The notes under the pieces: model-generated
Seen by the model: the letters and a program-made list of their open reading frames with translations, nothing else
Databases searched by the model: none
What the model was told of the DNA's origin: nothing
Part shown: positions 22,881 to 31,204 of the stretch, one piece after another
Position numbering within the stretch: position 1 is the first letter of the stretch
Layout of the letters: every line of letters begins with the position of its first letter
Made by a program: the position numbers and the translations under genes
Assembly: GCF_021991635.1 (NCBI RefSeq)
Contig: NZ_JAFFJA010000027.1
Location: 1 to 40,627, forward strand
DNA length: 40,627 nt
Direction: 5' to 3'
Origin: Tepidanaerobacter sp. GT38
GTDB lineage: Bacteria; Bacillota; Thermosediminibacteria; Thermosediminibacterales; Tepidanaerobacteraceae

Positions 22881-24122
22881 TCAACCAAGTGATTTTTTGA
22901 TCCAATCCTTGCCCTCGAGTATCTTCGTAACCATCATTGATGCAACAGTATCTCCTGTTGCGTTGATCATGGTAGCAGGTGGATCAACAAGATAACCTAT
23001 CATAGCTACAATTGGAAAAGCCTCAGGTGGAAATCCATACATGCTCACTATCAACATTTCTCCTATCAATCCACCACCTGGGACACCTGACATGACAACA
23101 CCGCTTAATACAGAAATGATAATAGCACTAATATACGTACTGATACCTGTAAACGGCACATTAAATATTCCGAATAGGAATGATATTTTCAATATAGCAC
23201 TTAAGCAGGAGCCATCCATATGAGCTGTAGCACCTATTGGAAGCACTATCTCTCTGATATCTTTTGGAACACCTATCTTTCTAGCAGCTTCAAGGTTTAC
23301 CGGCAGTGTTGCAATACTGCTCTGGGTAGCAAGGGATGTTACGGCTGGAGGGATTATATATCTCCAATACGTAGTCATACCTTCTTTGCCTGCAGCAAAA
23401 TAAGAATAGATCGAAAAGGCAATGAAAAAGTAAAGTATACACACTGGATAGTATATTAGCATAGCCCTCGCATAGGAGCCCAAAAGCTGTGGCCCAAAAG
23501 TGCCCACCAATGATGCGAAATAGGCACCTAGTCCTATTGGAGCATATAGCATAATGAGAGAAATCATCTTAATCATTACTTCAGACAGGGTATTTAACCC
23601 TTCGGCAATTCCCCTAGCTTTATCTCCCAGCATACTGATGCACAATCCAAAGAAAATAGAAAAGATTATAAGTGGCAGCATGTTCTTACGAGATATCAAC
23701 TCGGGAAAATCAGTAACGGTTATGGCTGACACAATCTGTTCACTGGTATTTAATTGCTGTAATTCTTCTACTGCTTCGAGTTCTAAGTTTACGCCTTGAG
23801 CCGGTGGGAAAATATTAACCGTCACAATCATTAAGACTGCAGCGATTGTACCGGTAATAATAAAGATGACCAACATGGTGCTCAATATTCTTCCTAACCT
23901 CTGAAGACTTGCAATACTTGCGACTGCACTGCTTATGGTAATAAAAACAAGAGGCACAACAATGGTAAACATGGCATTTAAAAATATATCGCCGAAAGGT
24001 TTTAAAATTTCGGCTTTTTCGCCCATAAATAAACCGATTAAACTGCCTAGAACAATAGAAGTTAAAAGAATGATTGGAAACTTGTAAGAATCCCACAGAG
24101 TTTGCTTTTTAATCTCGCTCAT
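22881..24122 (-). CDS. Dicarboxylate/amino acid:cation symporter (DAACS family)
   Basis: A 413-residue secondary transporter of the GltP/SstT fold that takes up acidic or neutral amino acids or dicarboxylates with Na+ or H+. Visible are helices from about residue 12 on, IFLNAMFTIVVPLVFITISS, the serine-rich hairpin region ATQSSIATLPVNLEAA, and the helix-7 motif, which in most members reads NMDGT but here reads HMDGS. GVPGGGLIGEMLI and NATGDTVASMMV (near the C-terminus) complete the substrate site. It follows the diaminopimelate dehydrogenase gene by 100 bases and is probably in the same sigma-54-driven transcript. The altered HMDGS motif hints at a substrate other than glutamate or aspartate; diaminopimelate is a guess from context. 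Confidence 0.88.
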   Translation of the reverse strand: MSEIKKQTLWDSYKFPIILLTSIVLGSLIGLFMGEKAEILKPFGDIFLNAMFTIVVPLVFITISSAVASIASLQRLGRILSTMLVIFIITGTIAAVLMIVTVNIFPPAQGVNLELEAVEELQQLNTSEQIVSAITVTDFPELISRKNMLPLIIFSIFFGLCISMLGDKARGIAEGLNTLSEVMIKMISLIMLYAPIGLGAYFASLVGTFGPQLLGSYARAMLIYYPVCILYFFIAFSIYSYFAAGKEGMTTYWRYIIPPAVTSLATQSSIATLPVNLEAARKIGVPKDIREIVLPIGATAHMDGSCLSAILKISFLFGIFNVPFTGISTYISAIIISVLSGVVMSGVPGGGLIGEMLIVSMYGFPPEAFPIVAMIGYLVDPPATMINATGDTVASMMVTKILEGKDWIKKSLG

Positions 24123-24222
24123 TTTTCACTCCTCCATCTCTATTTTTTTTAATAATTCTCATATTACGATTAGATTATCACCACCTTTGCTCTATATAAT
24201 TATTGGCAACTTCAACAATAAC

Positions 24223-25128
24223 TTAAATTAGATTATGTAAAAGTTGCTCTCTATCTCCATAGATGAAATCAATCGGCGGAATTTCCAGCAAACTGTAGCA
24301 TCCTGGTTTTTGTCTTAAACTCGCCCTCGCCGCTGATACCATTACTTGTCCTGTGGCTGCAGGATTGATTACGGACATAATAAATTCCATTTTTTGATTA
24401 TGAGTTCTGCCGGAAACCCCTTTTCTCTCTATGTGGACGCCATGGCCCATATCTATAAGATTCTTTACATTATCCACCTTATATACATGAGTTTCATCAT
24501 GTTGGAAATACGGATCTTTTTTAATTGCCTCTTCAATTTGTTTAAAATCAACACCATCTTTAATTTCTACGTATACCAGTCGCTTATGCAGGCCCATTCC
24601 CTTTGGCACAGTAATGGATATGGCATCTTTTACGCCCGGTATTGCCTTCACCGCCACAGAATGGCCCATGCTCATACCAGGCCCAAAATTGACATAAGTT
24701 ACACCTCTCGGTGCAATAATTTCAAATAAAGCTCTGACTATAGAATCAGTTCCAGGATCCCAGCCTGCGGATATAATTGAGACTGCATTGTGCTTTTTTG
24801 CTATTTCATTCAGTTCTCGCTTTAATTTCATCGTAGCATCTCCATGAATATCATAGGCATCTACTGTATTGATTCCCATTTTTAAGTATAAAGGTGCCAC
24901 ATTTGACACTGCTCTACTACCAATAGCTAATATCGCTACGTCGACGTGACCCAGTTCTTTTATATCTGATGTCACAGCAATATCTTTAACCTTCTTTTTA
25001 ACATCCTCAACTTTCTGCGGAATTTCTATGATACCGACTAGGTCCATATCTGGGCTTTCGAGCACTGCTTCTACTGCTCCTCGACCAACATTACCGTAAC
25101 CAACTACAACAATTCTCGCATTAGTCAT
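24223..25128 (-). CDS. ddh: meso-Diaminopimelate dehydrogenase (type II)
   Basis: NADP-dependent enzyme that reversibly and oxidatively deaminates the D-centre of meso-diaminopimelate to tetrahydrodipicolinate and ammonia. At 301 residues it matches the shorter type II enzymes, as I recall the Symbiobacterium example, rather than the roughly 320-residue corynebacterial type I. The Rossmann motif VVGYGNVGRG (7-16) is followed by DMDLVGI, VDAYDIHGD, SAGWDPGTDS, NFGPGMSMGHSVAVKAIPGV and GVSGRTHNQ. Type II enzymes act also on some D-amino acids and 2-keto acids. A sigma-54 promoter lies upstream at 25258-25276, and the gene for a sigma-54 activator comes next, so expression appears inducible, which suits catabolism or nitrogen assimilation more than housekeeping lysine synthesis. 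Confidence 0.9.
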   Translation of the reverse strand: MTNARIVVVGYGNVGRGAVEAVLESPDMDLVGIIEIPQKVEDVKKKVKDIAVTSDIKELGHVDVAILAIGSRAVSNVAPLYLKMGINTVDAYDIHGDATMKLKRELNEIAKKHNAVSIISAGWDPGTDSIVRALFEIIAPRGVTYVNFGPGMSMGHSVAVKAIPGVKDAISITVPKGMGLHKRLVYVEIKDGVDFKQIEEAIKKDPYFQHDETHVYKVDNVKNLIDMGHGVHIERKGVSGRTHNQKMEFIMSVINPAATGQVMVSAARASLRQKPGCYSLLEIPPIDFIYGDREQLLHNLI

Positions 25129-25176
25129 TAAAAACCCTCTCCTTGTAATTTGTTTATACTAAAAATTTTTATGCCG

Positions 25177-25208
25177 GATGGGGATAAAGATAAAAATTTA
25201 TCTCCATC
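25177..25208. repeat. Inverted repeat in the ddh leader
   Basis: Arms GATGGGGATAAA (25177-25188) and TTTATCTCCATC (25197-25208) are complementary at 11 of 12 positions over an 8-base loop. It lies between the predicted sigma-54 start site and the ddh ATG. No T-run follows on the transcribed strand, so it is an operator or leader structure rather than a terminator. Confidence 0.55.
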
Positions 25209-25257
25209 ATGCCAAATTAGGAACTATAATAAGATTTATTAGACACAATATTTATTT

Positions 25258-25276
25258 AGCAATAATTATGCCAAAA
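25258..25276 (-). promoter_or_regulatory. Sigma-54 promoter for ddh and the symporter
   Basis: The minus strand reads TTTTGGCATAATTATTGCT. It has the invariant GG (plus 25271-25272) and GC (plus 25259-25260) exactly 10 bases apart, and TTGGCA/TTGCT match the -24/-12 consensus closely. It points at ddh, whose neighbour encodes a sigma-54 activator. The transcript would begin near 25247, leaving a leader of about 120 bases. Confidence 0.8.
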
Positions 25277-25345
25277 GAAATGACCATAAATAATATTAAG
25301 AAATTATTGCTTTTTTATTCAGGAGAGGGAGAAATATTAAACAAT

Positions 25346-25373
25346 AAAAGAGTTCGCTTTTGCGGACTTTTTA
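25346..25373. terminator. Bidirectional terminator after the sigma-54 activator gene
   Basis: AGTTCGC (25351-25357), loop TTTT, GCGGACT (25362-25368), with A-rich left and T-rich right flanks. On the minus strand it terminates the activator gene, about 55 bases past its stop. Confidence 0.78.
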
Positions 25374-25423
25374 CTTTTTTATTTTAAAATGAGTATTTTT
25401 TCTTAGAAATTATTTGTCCTTAA

Positions 25424-27310
25424 TTACGAACTATTATTCCGGAATTTCGAACTCTCAATTCCGAACTTCTTAAGTTTTTCATAAAAATTTGTCTTTCCTA
25501 TTTGCAATAATTCCATAGCTTTTTTACCGTTCCCTTTTGTTATTTTTAATGCTTTCAATAATGCTCTTTTTTCGGCTTCTTCAACTATATCCCTCATAGG
25601 CCCGAGATCTTTTACATCTACCAGTGCTTTTCCATGGATATTCCCATTATTTCCTCTTAATATATATTCTGGCAAATCCCCGGGTTGAATTATATCTCCT
25701 GACATGAGCATAGCCCTTTCTAATACATTCTCAAGTTCACGTATATTGCCGGGCCATTCATAATTATATAATATATTGTAAACTTCATGTGATAATTTTT
25801 TTCTTTTGTTAATTTTATCCTCCAATTTATTACATATATTTTCTATTAACAGATATATATCTTCTTTACGCTCTCTTAGGGGAGGTAAGGTTATAGAAAC
25901 AACATTTATTCTATAGAAAAGATCACCTCGAAACTTTCCTTGGGAGACTAATTGTTCCAAATCTTTATTGGAAGCAGCAATGATTCTAATATCCACATCG
26001 ATTGACTTTAATCCTCCTACCCTTGTAAATGATTTACTCTGTAAAACATGTAGGATTTTAGCCTGAAGAGTAACTGGGAGTTCGTTTATTTCATCTAAAA
26101 AAATTGTCCCTCCATTTGCCATTTCAAATTTGCCTTTTTTTTCTGAAACGGCGCCAGTGAAAGAACCTTTCTCATGTCCGAACAGTTCACTTTCTAAGAG
26201 ATTCTCGGGGATAGATGCACAATTTATATAAATAAAAGGACCATTTCGCCTAGAACTGGCTTTATGAATTGCCTCTGCAAATAAATTTTTCCCTGTGCCA
26301 CTTTCGCCAAGTAGAAGCACTGTTGAATTAGCTTCAGCAGCTTTTTTGGCTATTTCTATTACCTGTTTTATTTTGGGGCTTTGCCCTATGATCGCTTTAA
26401 AAGCTTGCCTTTTATACTTTTCTGATATCATTTTGTCTTGTAATTTTTTTAAAGTTATGAGGGCCTCTTCTCTTTCAATTTGCATTGCCTTAAGTTCAGT
26501 TATATCTACAATTTCTAGGATGGCTCCTATCCTTTCCGCTCCGTCAGTTACAGCCTTAATAGAGCATCGGACGGGGATACCATTGATTAAAGATTCAACA
26601 CCTTTTATATCATCTTCTTTACCGCAAGCTACATTTAAAAGCTTTCGTACCACTTCAGAATCCGAATGCAGTTCTAAAATATGCTTGTTATAAGTTTCAA
26701 AAACTTTACTGTACCTTCCTTTTCCTTTAAAAGGCTGACCCATTAATATGAATTTCATATCTTCTTTTCTGGAAGTATAGCCTTTAGATTGATAAAATTT
26801 TACGCATTTTGTACTACCATCCAAAATTACCATATGTCCTGCTGCCCATATATACTCATAATCATAAATTTTATCGTTTATTTTTATCCTTAAAATTCTT
26901 CTTGGAAAGTTAATATGCGATTCAATAACAATATCATCAACCGACGTTTTCAATAATAACTCATTCGCCATCTGATCCGGCTTCAGAAATTTTACATACC
27001 CCTGACCAGTTTTATCCCCCTTTCTCCCCACTGCTACAACAGCATACCCTAATTCAACGCCGCAAGGGTTTACTCCTATAAGTTTTAAATCCTCAGGTGT
27101 CATACCACCATCATCTGCTCCTAACATATTGTCTGCAACGACCACTATATCTCCATCTTTTATTACGCCTTCAGGATAACTGGGGCCCTCATTGAAATTT
27201 ATCCCAAAAATATTTTTTGCCATTCTGTTGTAGATTTTAATATAACCTTCGGAATCTATAGCTATAATACCTTCATCCATAAGGTCGGGGATTTTAGAGT
27301 AAAAATCCAT
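25424..27310 (-). CDS. Sigma-54-dependent transcriptional activator with PAS domains
   Basis: Enhancer-binding protein that remodels sigma-54 RNA polymerase. Numbered from ATG 27310 (628 residues): an N-terminal PAS-like domain (about 1-45), a middle region of unclear fold (50-205), a second PAS-like part (205-275), a coiled linker, the AAA+ domain with Walker A GESGTGKN (335-342), the sigma-54 contact loop GSFTGA (382-387, normally GAFTGA), Walker B GGTIFLDE and R-finger region, and a Fis-type helix-turn-helix at the end (GNGKKAMELLQIGKTNFYEKL in two blocks). The frame reaches TTG 27325, but GGAGG (27323-27319) is placed for ATG 27310. The arrangement resembles regulators of clostridial amino-acid catabolism. 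Its probable target is the promoter at 25258-25276; the ligand is unknown. Confidence 0.92.
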   Translation of the reverse strand: MDFYSKIPDLMDEGIIAIDSEGYIKIYNRMAKNIFGINFNEGPSYPEGVIKDGDIVVVADNMLGADDGGMTPEDLKLIGVNPCGVELGYAVVAVGRKGDKTGQGYVKFLKPDQMANELLLKTSVDDIVIESHINFPRRILRIKINDKIYDYEYIWAAGHMVILDGSTKCVKFYQSKGYTSRKEDMKFILMGQPFKGKGRYSKVFETYNKHILELHSDSEVVRKLLNVACGKEDDIKGVESLINGIPVRCSIKAVTDGAERIGAILEIVDITELKAMQIEREEALITLKKLQDKMISEKYKRQAFKAIIGQSPKIKQVIEIAKKAAEANSTVLLLGESGTGKNLFAEAIHKASSRRNGPFIYINCASIPENLLESELFGHEKGSFTGAVSEKKGKFEMANGGTIFLDEINELPVTLQAKILHVLQSKSFTRVGGLKSIDVDIRIIAASNKDLEQLVSQGKFRGDLFYRINVVSITLPPLRERKEDIYLLIENICNKLEDKINKRKKLSHEVYNILYNYEWPGNIRELENVLERAMLMSGDIIQPGDLPEYILRGNNGNIHGKALVDVKDLGPMRDIVEEAEKRALLKALKITKGNGKKAMELLQIGKTNFYEKLKKFGIESSKFRNNSS

Positions 27311-27460
27311 AAATAGTACCTCCAAAGTTTATTTATACAATTGAGTTTCGTCAGCATTTTATGCCAAACTCTTAATATTCTTATAATGGAAATTGTAAAT
27401 ATTCTCTCTCCTCTGGTTTCTGTTTATTTTAAGTATAACACTTTATATGACAAAAATCTA

Positions 27461-27496
27461 AAAAAAAAACTCGACGATAATCCGTCAAGTTTTTTT
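27461..27496. terminator. Bidirectional terminator between spore protein gene and activator gene
   Basis: A-run plus ACTCGACG (to 27476), short loop, CGTCAAGT plus T-run (27483-27496). The stem is near perfect and flanked by A and T tracts. It ends the minus-strand operon that finishes with the spore protein gene. Confidence 0.8.
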
Positions 27497-27559
27497 GAAA
27501 AAGCTTATTGTTATATACAGAATAAACACTTTTTGAAAAAGATACTGATGTAGCATAAT

Positions 27560-27784
27560 TTATTTATGTTTTAGCATTTTTTTCACAAGAGCCCCAATCT
27601 TTCCAGTCTCTTGAGCCGTTAATTTATCCCAACCCAAAAGTTGAGCCTTTTCCAAAAGCCCCAGTTCCATAGCAGCTTCTATTTTTAATTTCTCGTTCGG
27701 GTTTACGGTCTTTTTAATCTTTTTCTTCTTCCCCACCAGACTCACCTCAAGTTTATGTTGCCCGGGGAAGATAGTTTTATTCAA
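27560..27784 (-). CDS. Small acid-soluble spore protein, alpha/beta-type-like
   Basis: A 74-residue basic protein. The C-terminal part, LKIEAAMELGLLEKAQLLGW followed by LTAQETGKIGALVKKML, matches the pattern of alpha/beta SASPs, which coat spore DNA: an acidic-hydrophobic protease-site region, an ELGL motif, and a glycine-bearing KIG(A/G) motif. The N-terminal lysine run (KKKKIKK) is longer than usual. It is transcribed after ptsI with a 15-base gap, so it may share that transcript, although SASP genes normally have forespore-specific promoters; I did not find one with confidence. The family call rests on pattern recognition and is good but not certain. Confidence 0.72.
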   Translation of the reverse strand: MNKTIFPGQHKLEVSLVGKKKKIKKTVNPNEKLKIEAAMELGLLEKAQLLGWDKLTAQETGKIGALVKKMLKHK

Positions 27785-27799
27785 TGGCAGATCAATGTA

Positions 27800-29539
27800 T
27801 TACATAGGCAAATTTATGGCTTCCATTTCCCGTTTCACCATATTTCGTATATCTTCAGGATTATCCATAGAAAGAGCCTCTTGGGCAATTTGCTTTGCTT
27901 TTTCATAGGTGAGAGTGCGTATTATGTTTTTAACCTGAGGTATGGAAGATGCACTCATGGAAAATTCATCAAGTCCCATTCCCAAGAGGATAGCAGTGGC
28001 CCAAGTATCTCCAGCCATCTCGCCACACATTCCTGTCCACTTGCCTGCTCTATGCGAAGCATCAATTACATTTTTGATCAGCCTTAAGACTGCAGGATGT
28101 AGAGGTTCATATAAATGGGATATATGTTCATTCATGCGATCAACTGCCAATGTATACTGTATCAAATCATTTGTTCCAATGCTGAAGAAGTCTACTTCTT
28201 TCGCCAGAATATCCGCAATAACTGCTGCTGAAGGTATTTCAACCATAATTCCAACTTCAATATTTTCATCGAAAGGAATCCCTTCAGCTTTAAGCTCTTC
28301 TTTGGCTTCTTTTAATACGGCATTAGCTCTTCTTATCTCTTCCAATCCTGACACCATGGGATACATGATCTTTGCTTTTCCATAGACACTTGCCCTTAAA
28401 ATAGCTCGAAGCTGGGTTTTCAGTATCTCAGGCCTGTCAAGGCACATGCGAATAGCGCGCCATCCCAAGAATGGATTTAGTTCCTCTGGCATATCCAGAT
28501 ATGGAAGTTTTTTATCGCCGCCTATATCAAGAGTTCTTATGATAATAGGCCTTGGGGCCATCTTTTCTATTACTTCTCTATAGGCTTTGTACTGTTCTTC
28601 CTCTGTAGGCAGTTCATCTCTGTCCATATATAAAAATTCGGTGCGGTAAAGCCCAACACCTTCTGCTCCGTTTTCCAGGGCACCTTTTACATCGCGGGGC
28701 GTTCCAATATTGGCCGCAAGCTCAACTGTGCGCAATTTATCGCGTGTTTCTGCTGTTAAATCTTTTAATTCTCTCAAATTCTTTCGATATTCGAGGTAAT
28801 CTTGCTTTAATTTTTCATATTCTTTCAAAATGGTTTCATCAGGATTTATGTAAACAATTCCTTTATTGCCGTCTACAATTGCAATATCGCCATCTTGTAC
28901 TTTGTCCGTTGCGTTAACTAAGCCTACCACTGCTGGTATTTCCAAAGATCTGGCCATAATTGCAGTGTGAGAAGTGCGGCCACCCATATCTGTGGCAAAG
29001 GCGAGAACTTTGTCCTTGTTCATTTGAGCAGTATCTGAAGGTGTCAAATCTCTGGCTATTATAATAACTTCTTCTGAGAAGAAAAAGCTTTCAGTGGGAA
29101 TCCCTAATAAATTTTTTATTATCCTATCTCCTACATCTTTTACATCGGCGGCCCTTTCCTTCATGTATTCATCGTCCATATTGGAAAATATATCCACATA
29201 ATTATTTACAACATGAGAAACCGCATTGTCTGCAGTGATTAGTTCTGTTTTGATTTTTGCTTTTACTTCATCTAGAAAAACCGGATCTTCAAGCACCATA
29301 AAATGGGCATCAAAGATTCTGGCCTCATCGGTGCCCAGTTCTTTTTCAGCTTTTTCCTTAATTTGCATTATCTGCAGCTTGGAAGCAGCAATAGCTTCAT
29401 CAAATCTTTTAATCTGGGCATCTGTGTCATCTTGAGCAATGACTTCTGTATTGATATTGATTTGATGGGATTTCACTACATGGACCTTTCCAATTGCTAT
29501 CCCTGGCGACGCTGCAACTCCCTTTAACAAACTAACCAC
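27800..29539 (-). CDS. ptsI: Phosphoenolpyruvate-protein phosphotransferase (PTS enzyme I)
   Basis: Cytoplasmic first component of the sugar phosphotransferase system; takes phosphate from PEP and passes it to HPr. The 579-residue length is standard. The N-terminal HPr-binding domain contains the phosphorylated histidine H191 in GGRTSHTAIMARS; the C-terminal PEP-binding barrel shows LYRTEFLYMDRDELPTEEEQ (two blocks), RTLDIGGDK and the catalytic cysteine near residue 505 in GMCGEMAGD. It lies 5 bases after the zinc-ribbon gene in a run with an orphan IIA and an aldolase. No HPr gene is adjacent, so HPr must come from elsewhere. Confidence 0.96.
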   Translation of the reverse strand: MVSLLKGVAASPGIAIGKVHVVKSHQININTEVIAQDDTDAQIKRFDEAIAASKLQIMQIKEKAEKELGTDEARIFDAHFMVLEDPVFLDEVKAKIKTELITADNAVSHVVNNYVDIFSNMDDEYMKERAADVKDVGDRIIKNLLGIPTESFFFSEEVIIIARDLTPSDTAQMNKDKVLAFATDMGGRTSHTAIMARSLEIPAVVGLVNATDKVQDGDIAIVDGNKGIVYINPDETILKEYEKLKQDYLEYRKNLRELKDLTAETRDKLRTVELAANIGTPRDVKGALENGAEGVGLYRTEFLYMDRDELPTEEEQYKAYREVIEKMAPRPIIIRTLDIGGDKKLPYLDMPEELNPFLGWRAIRMCLDRPEILKTQLRAILRASVYGKAKIMYPMVSGLEEIRRANAVLKEAKEELKAEGIPFDENIEVGIMVEIPSAAVIADILAKEVDFFSIGTNDLIQYTLAVDRMNEHISHLYEPLHPAVLRLIKNVIDASHRAGKWTGMCGEMAGDTWATAILLGMGLDEFSMSASSIPQVKNIIRTLTYEKAKQIAQEALSMDNPEDIRNMVKREMEAINLPM

Positions 29540-29544
29540 CTCTA

Positions 29545-29865
29545 TCAGTCATGTTCTTTTTTTATCATCTCGGTTACTTCTTTCGCAATTCGATAAGGTT
29601 TTGTAATAATCCTTATAGGCAATGACAGTATAAATTTAGTTAAATCCTTTTCCAGTTCTTCAGTCATTCTATAGGGTTTCGTAAGTATACGCTCAATAAA
29701 ATCTACCGCGTAGTTGCCTATTAGTTTTTCACGTCTTATTTCAATTTCGCTGCCGCATTCAATACATTTTATGCTTTTTAAGGTTGTACCTGCATATGAA
29801 ACTTCATGTGGAGTGTCTTTGTTACAGTGAAGACAGAAAAGTTCGGCCTTCATTTTCGAATTCAT
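29545..29865 (-). CDS. Small zinc-ribbon protein with internal repeat
   Basis: A 106-residue protein with an N-terminal zinc ribbon (FCLHCNKDTPHE and IKCIECGSEIE, a C-x2-C...C-x2-C pair) and a helical C-terminus. Within the C-terminus a short unit recurs: ILTKPYRMTEE and IITKPYRIAKE, about 30 residues apart. Similar short proteins occur in clostridia without a known role. The frame begins with GTG 29880, but GAGGTGG overlaps that codon and is 6 bases from ATG 29865, the preferred start. It lies between the DRL-like oxidoreductase and ptsI genes, so it belongs to that operon. Function unknown; the ribbon suggests nucleic-acid or protein binding. Confidence 0.7.
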   Translation of the reverse strand: MNSKMKAELFCLHCNKDTPHEVSYAGTTLKSIKCIECGSEIEIRREKLIGNYAVDFIERILTKPYRMTEELEKDLTKFILSLPIRIITKPYRIAKEVTEMIKKEHD

Positions 29866-29881
29866 TTGAGGCCACCTCACT

Positions 29882-31174
29882 TCACCTTAAAAATTTATCC
29901 TGCAACCTTCTCAGTTGCAAAACCGTAGAGTCTTCATCCAGCTTAACCATATCATAGGTTATGGTTTCACCTTTTTTCACATCGGTTTTAACAACCGTAT
30001 TATTGTTGATTAAACCAATGGGTACAGCGTTGTCTTTGCGAGCATTCTCTACTGTATCTATTAGGCCATATACGGTATATCCGCCTATGCCATCAAGGTG
30101 TTCTCCTGCTTTTAAATCCCTTTTTGCCACGGCAACCGTTTCTGACACAGGCGCCCCAGCAGGAGCTATGGTCGGTTCTTTGTATAAAAATGCCCTGGCA
30201 GCTGAAAGGGGCGTTTCAATACATATAAGATGAAAGGGCCTGTATAACACAAAATTAGGACCTTCTCCCATGGATACATATTGCATTGTCTCTCTTGTAA
30301 TTTGGCGCTCCGAGTTAACTATAGCAAAGACTCCAGGGGCTATTCCAAATACATAATCTACGACTTGATATCTGTCCAGTATTCCTCCCTGCTCTTTTAG
30401 CATAAATAGCTTCGGTAAATCTTGTAGCTTGGCAGATGGCCCTATTAAGCCCCTCTTTGATGGGACAAACCCTATAGCATTTGACACAGCTGTTAGCTCT
30501 ATCATGGTATTGGTTGCATCTACAAAAGATGTGAGCATCCTAGGGCTAACACCTTTTTCCAGAGCTTTTTGTCGCAGGGTATCGGGAGTAGCATCACGGT
30601 CAAGAGGATTATTCTTACCTTTACCTACAGCAATAACATTAAAACCGACAGCATCTGCAAAGTCAAACAATTCTTTAATAGCACCAGGTTCGTCTCCTGC
30701 AGATACGGTATATACGATTCCTGCCCTATCCGCCATTTTTTTTAGTATTGGACCTACAGTTGCGTCAGCTTCCACATTTAACATGACAATGTGCTTTCCG
30801 TTGTGTATAGCTTTTAATGCCACTTGAGCACCGATTTCAGGCACACCGGTAGCTTCAATAATCACATCAACGGGAAGCACTTTTGCTACGACTTCAAAGT
30901 CTTCAGTTACAACATATTTGCCGTTTTTTATTGCGTTTTCTGCCTCTGACACGGTATTAGTCACAATAATATCTTTACTGTCAACCCCCGCAAGCTGAAA
31001 AGCTTCTTTCGCTTTGGTCACTGTTCTATTAGCTATAATGGGTATACACATACCCTTCATTTGAAAAACCTGTGTTACAATTCCGCGCCCCATTTGGCCT
31101 GCGCCCACGAGACCCATGCATATATGTTTTCCGTTTTCATCTAATTTTCTTAGGGCTGTATTGATATTTAGCAT
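29882..31174 (-). CDS. DRL/COG4091-type NAD(P)-dependent oxidoreductase with SAF domain
   Basis: A 430-residue enzyme of the COG4091 group, often annotated homoserine dehydrogenase-like. The N-terminal Rossmann domain has GLVGAGQMGRGI (21-32) and EATGVPEIGA (about 108-117); a catalytic middle domain has GDEPGAIKELFDF and VDATNTMIELTAVSNAIG; and a C-terminal SAF-like domain begins near 345. Family knowledge: the Brucella member of this group (DRL) catalyses the reductoisomerase step of the MEP isoprenoid pathway, but many relatives do not. Here it is flanked by a glucitol-type IIA and a transaldolase-like gene, which suggests oxidation or isomerisation of a polyol or sugar phosphate. The exact reaction cannot be told from sequence. 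Confidence 0.8.
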   Translation of the reverse strand: MLNINTALRKLDENGKHICMGLVGAGQMGRGIVTQVFQMKGMCIPIIANRTVTKAKEAFQLAGVDSKDIIVTNTVSEAENAIKNGKYVVTEDFEVVAKVLPVDVIIEATGVPEIGAQVALKAIHNGKHIVMLNVEADATVGPILKKMADRAGIVYTVSAGDEPGAIKELFDFADAVGFNVIAVGKGKNNPLDRDATPDTLRQKALEKGVSPRMLTSFVDATNTMIELTAVSNAIGFVPSKRGLIGPSAKLQDLPKLFMLKEQGGILDRYQVVDYVFGIAPGVFAIVNSERQITRETMQYVSMGEGPNFVLYRPFHLICIETPLSAARAFLYKEPTIAPAGAPVSETVAVAKRDLKAGEHLDGIGGYTVYGLIDTVENARKDNAVPIGLINNNTVVKTDVKKGETITYDMVKLDEDSTVLQLRRLQDKFLR

Positions 31175-31204
31175 GTTTAGGCTCCTTATAGTACTCTTAT
31201 TAAA

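Noticed and set aside
25178-25387. Plus-strand frame of 69 codons in the ddh-activator gap
   Set aside because: It runs through the leader dyad, the sigma-54 promoter and the terminator, with no ribosome binding site; composition is that of AT-rich non-coding DNA.
27942-28385. Plus-strand frame of 147 codons
   Set aside because: Antisense shadow of ptsI, serine-rich as expected from the complementary strand of a conserved gene.
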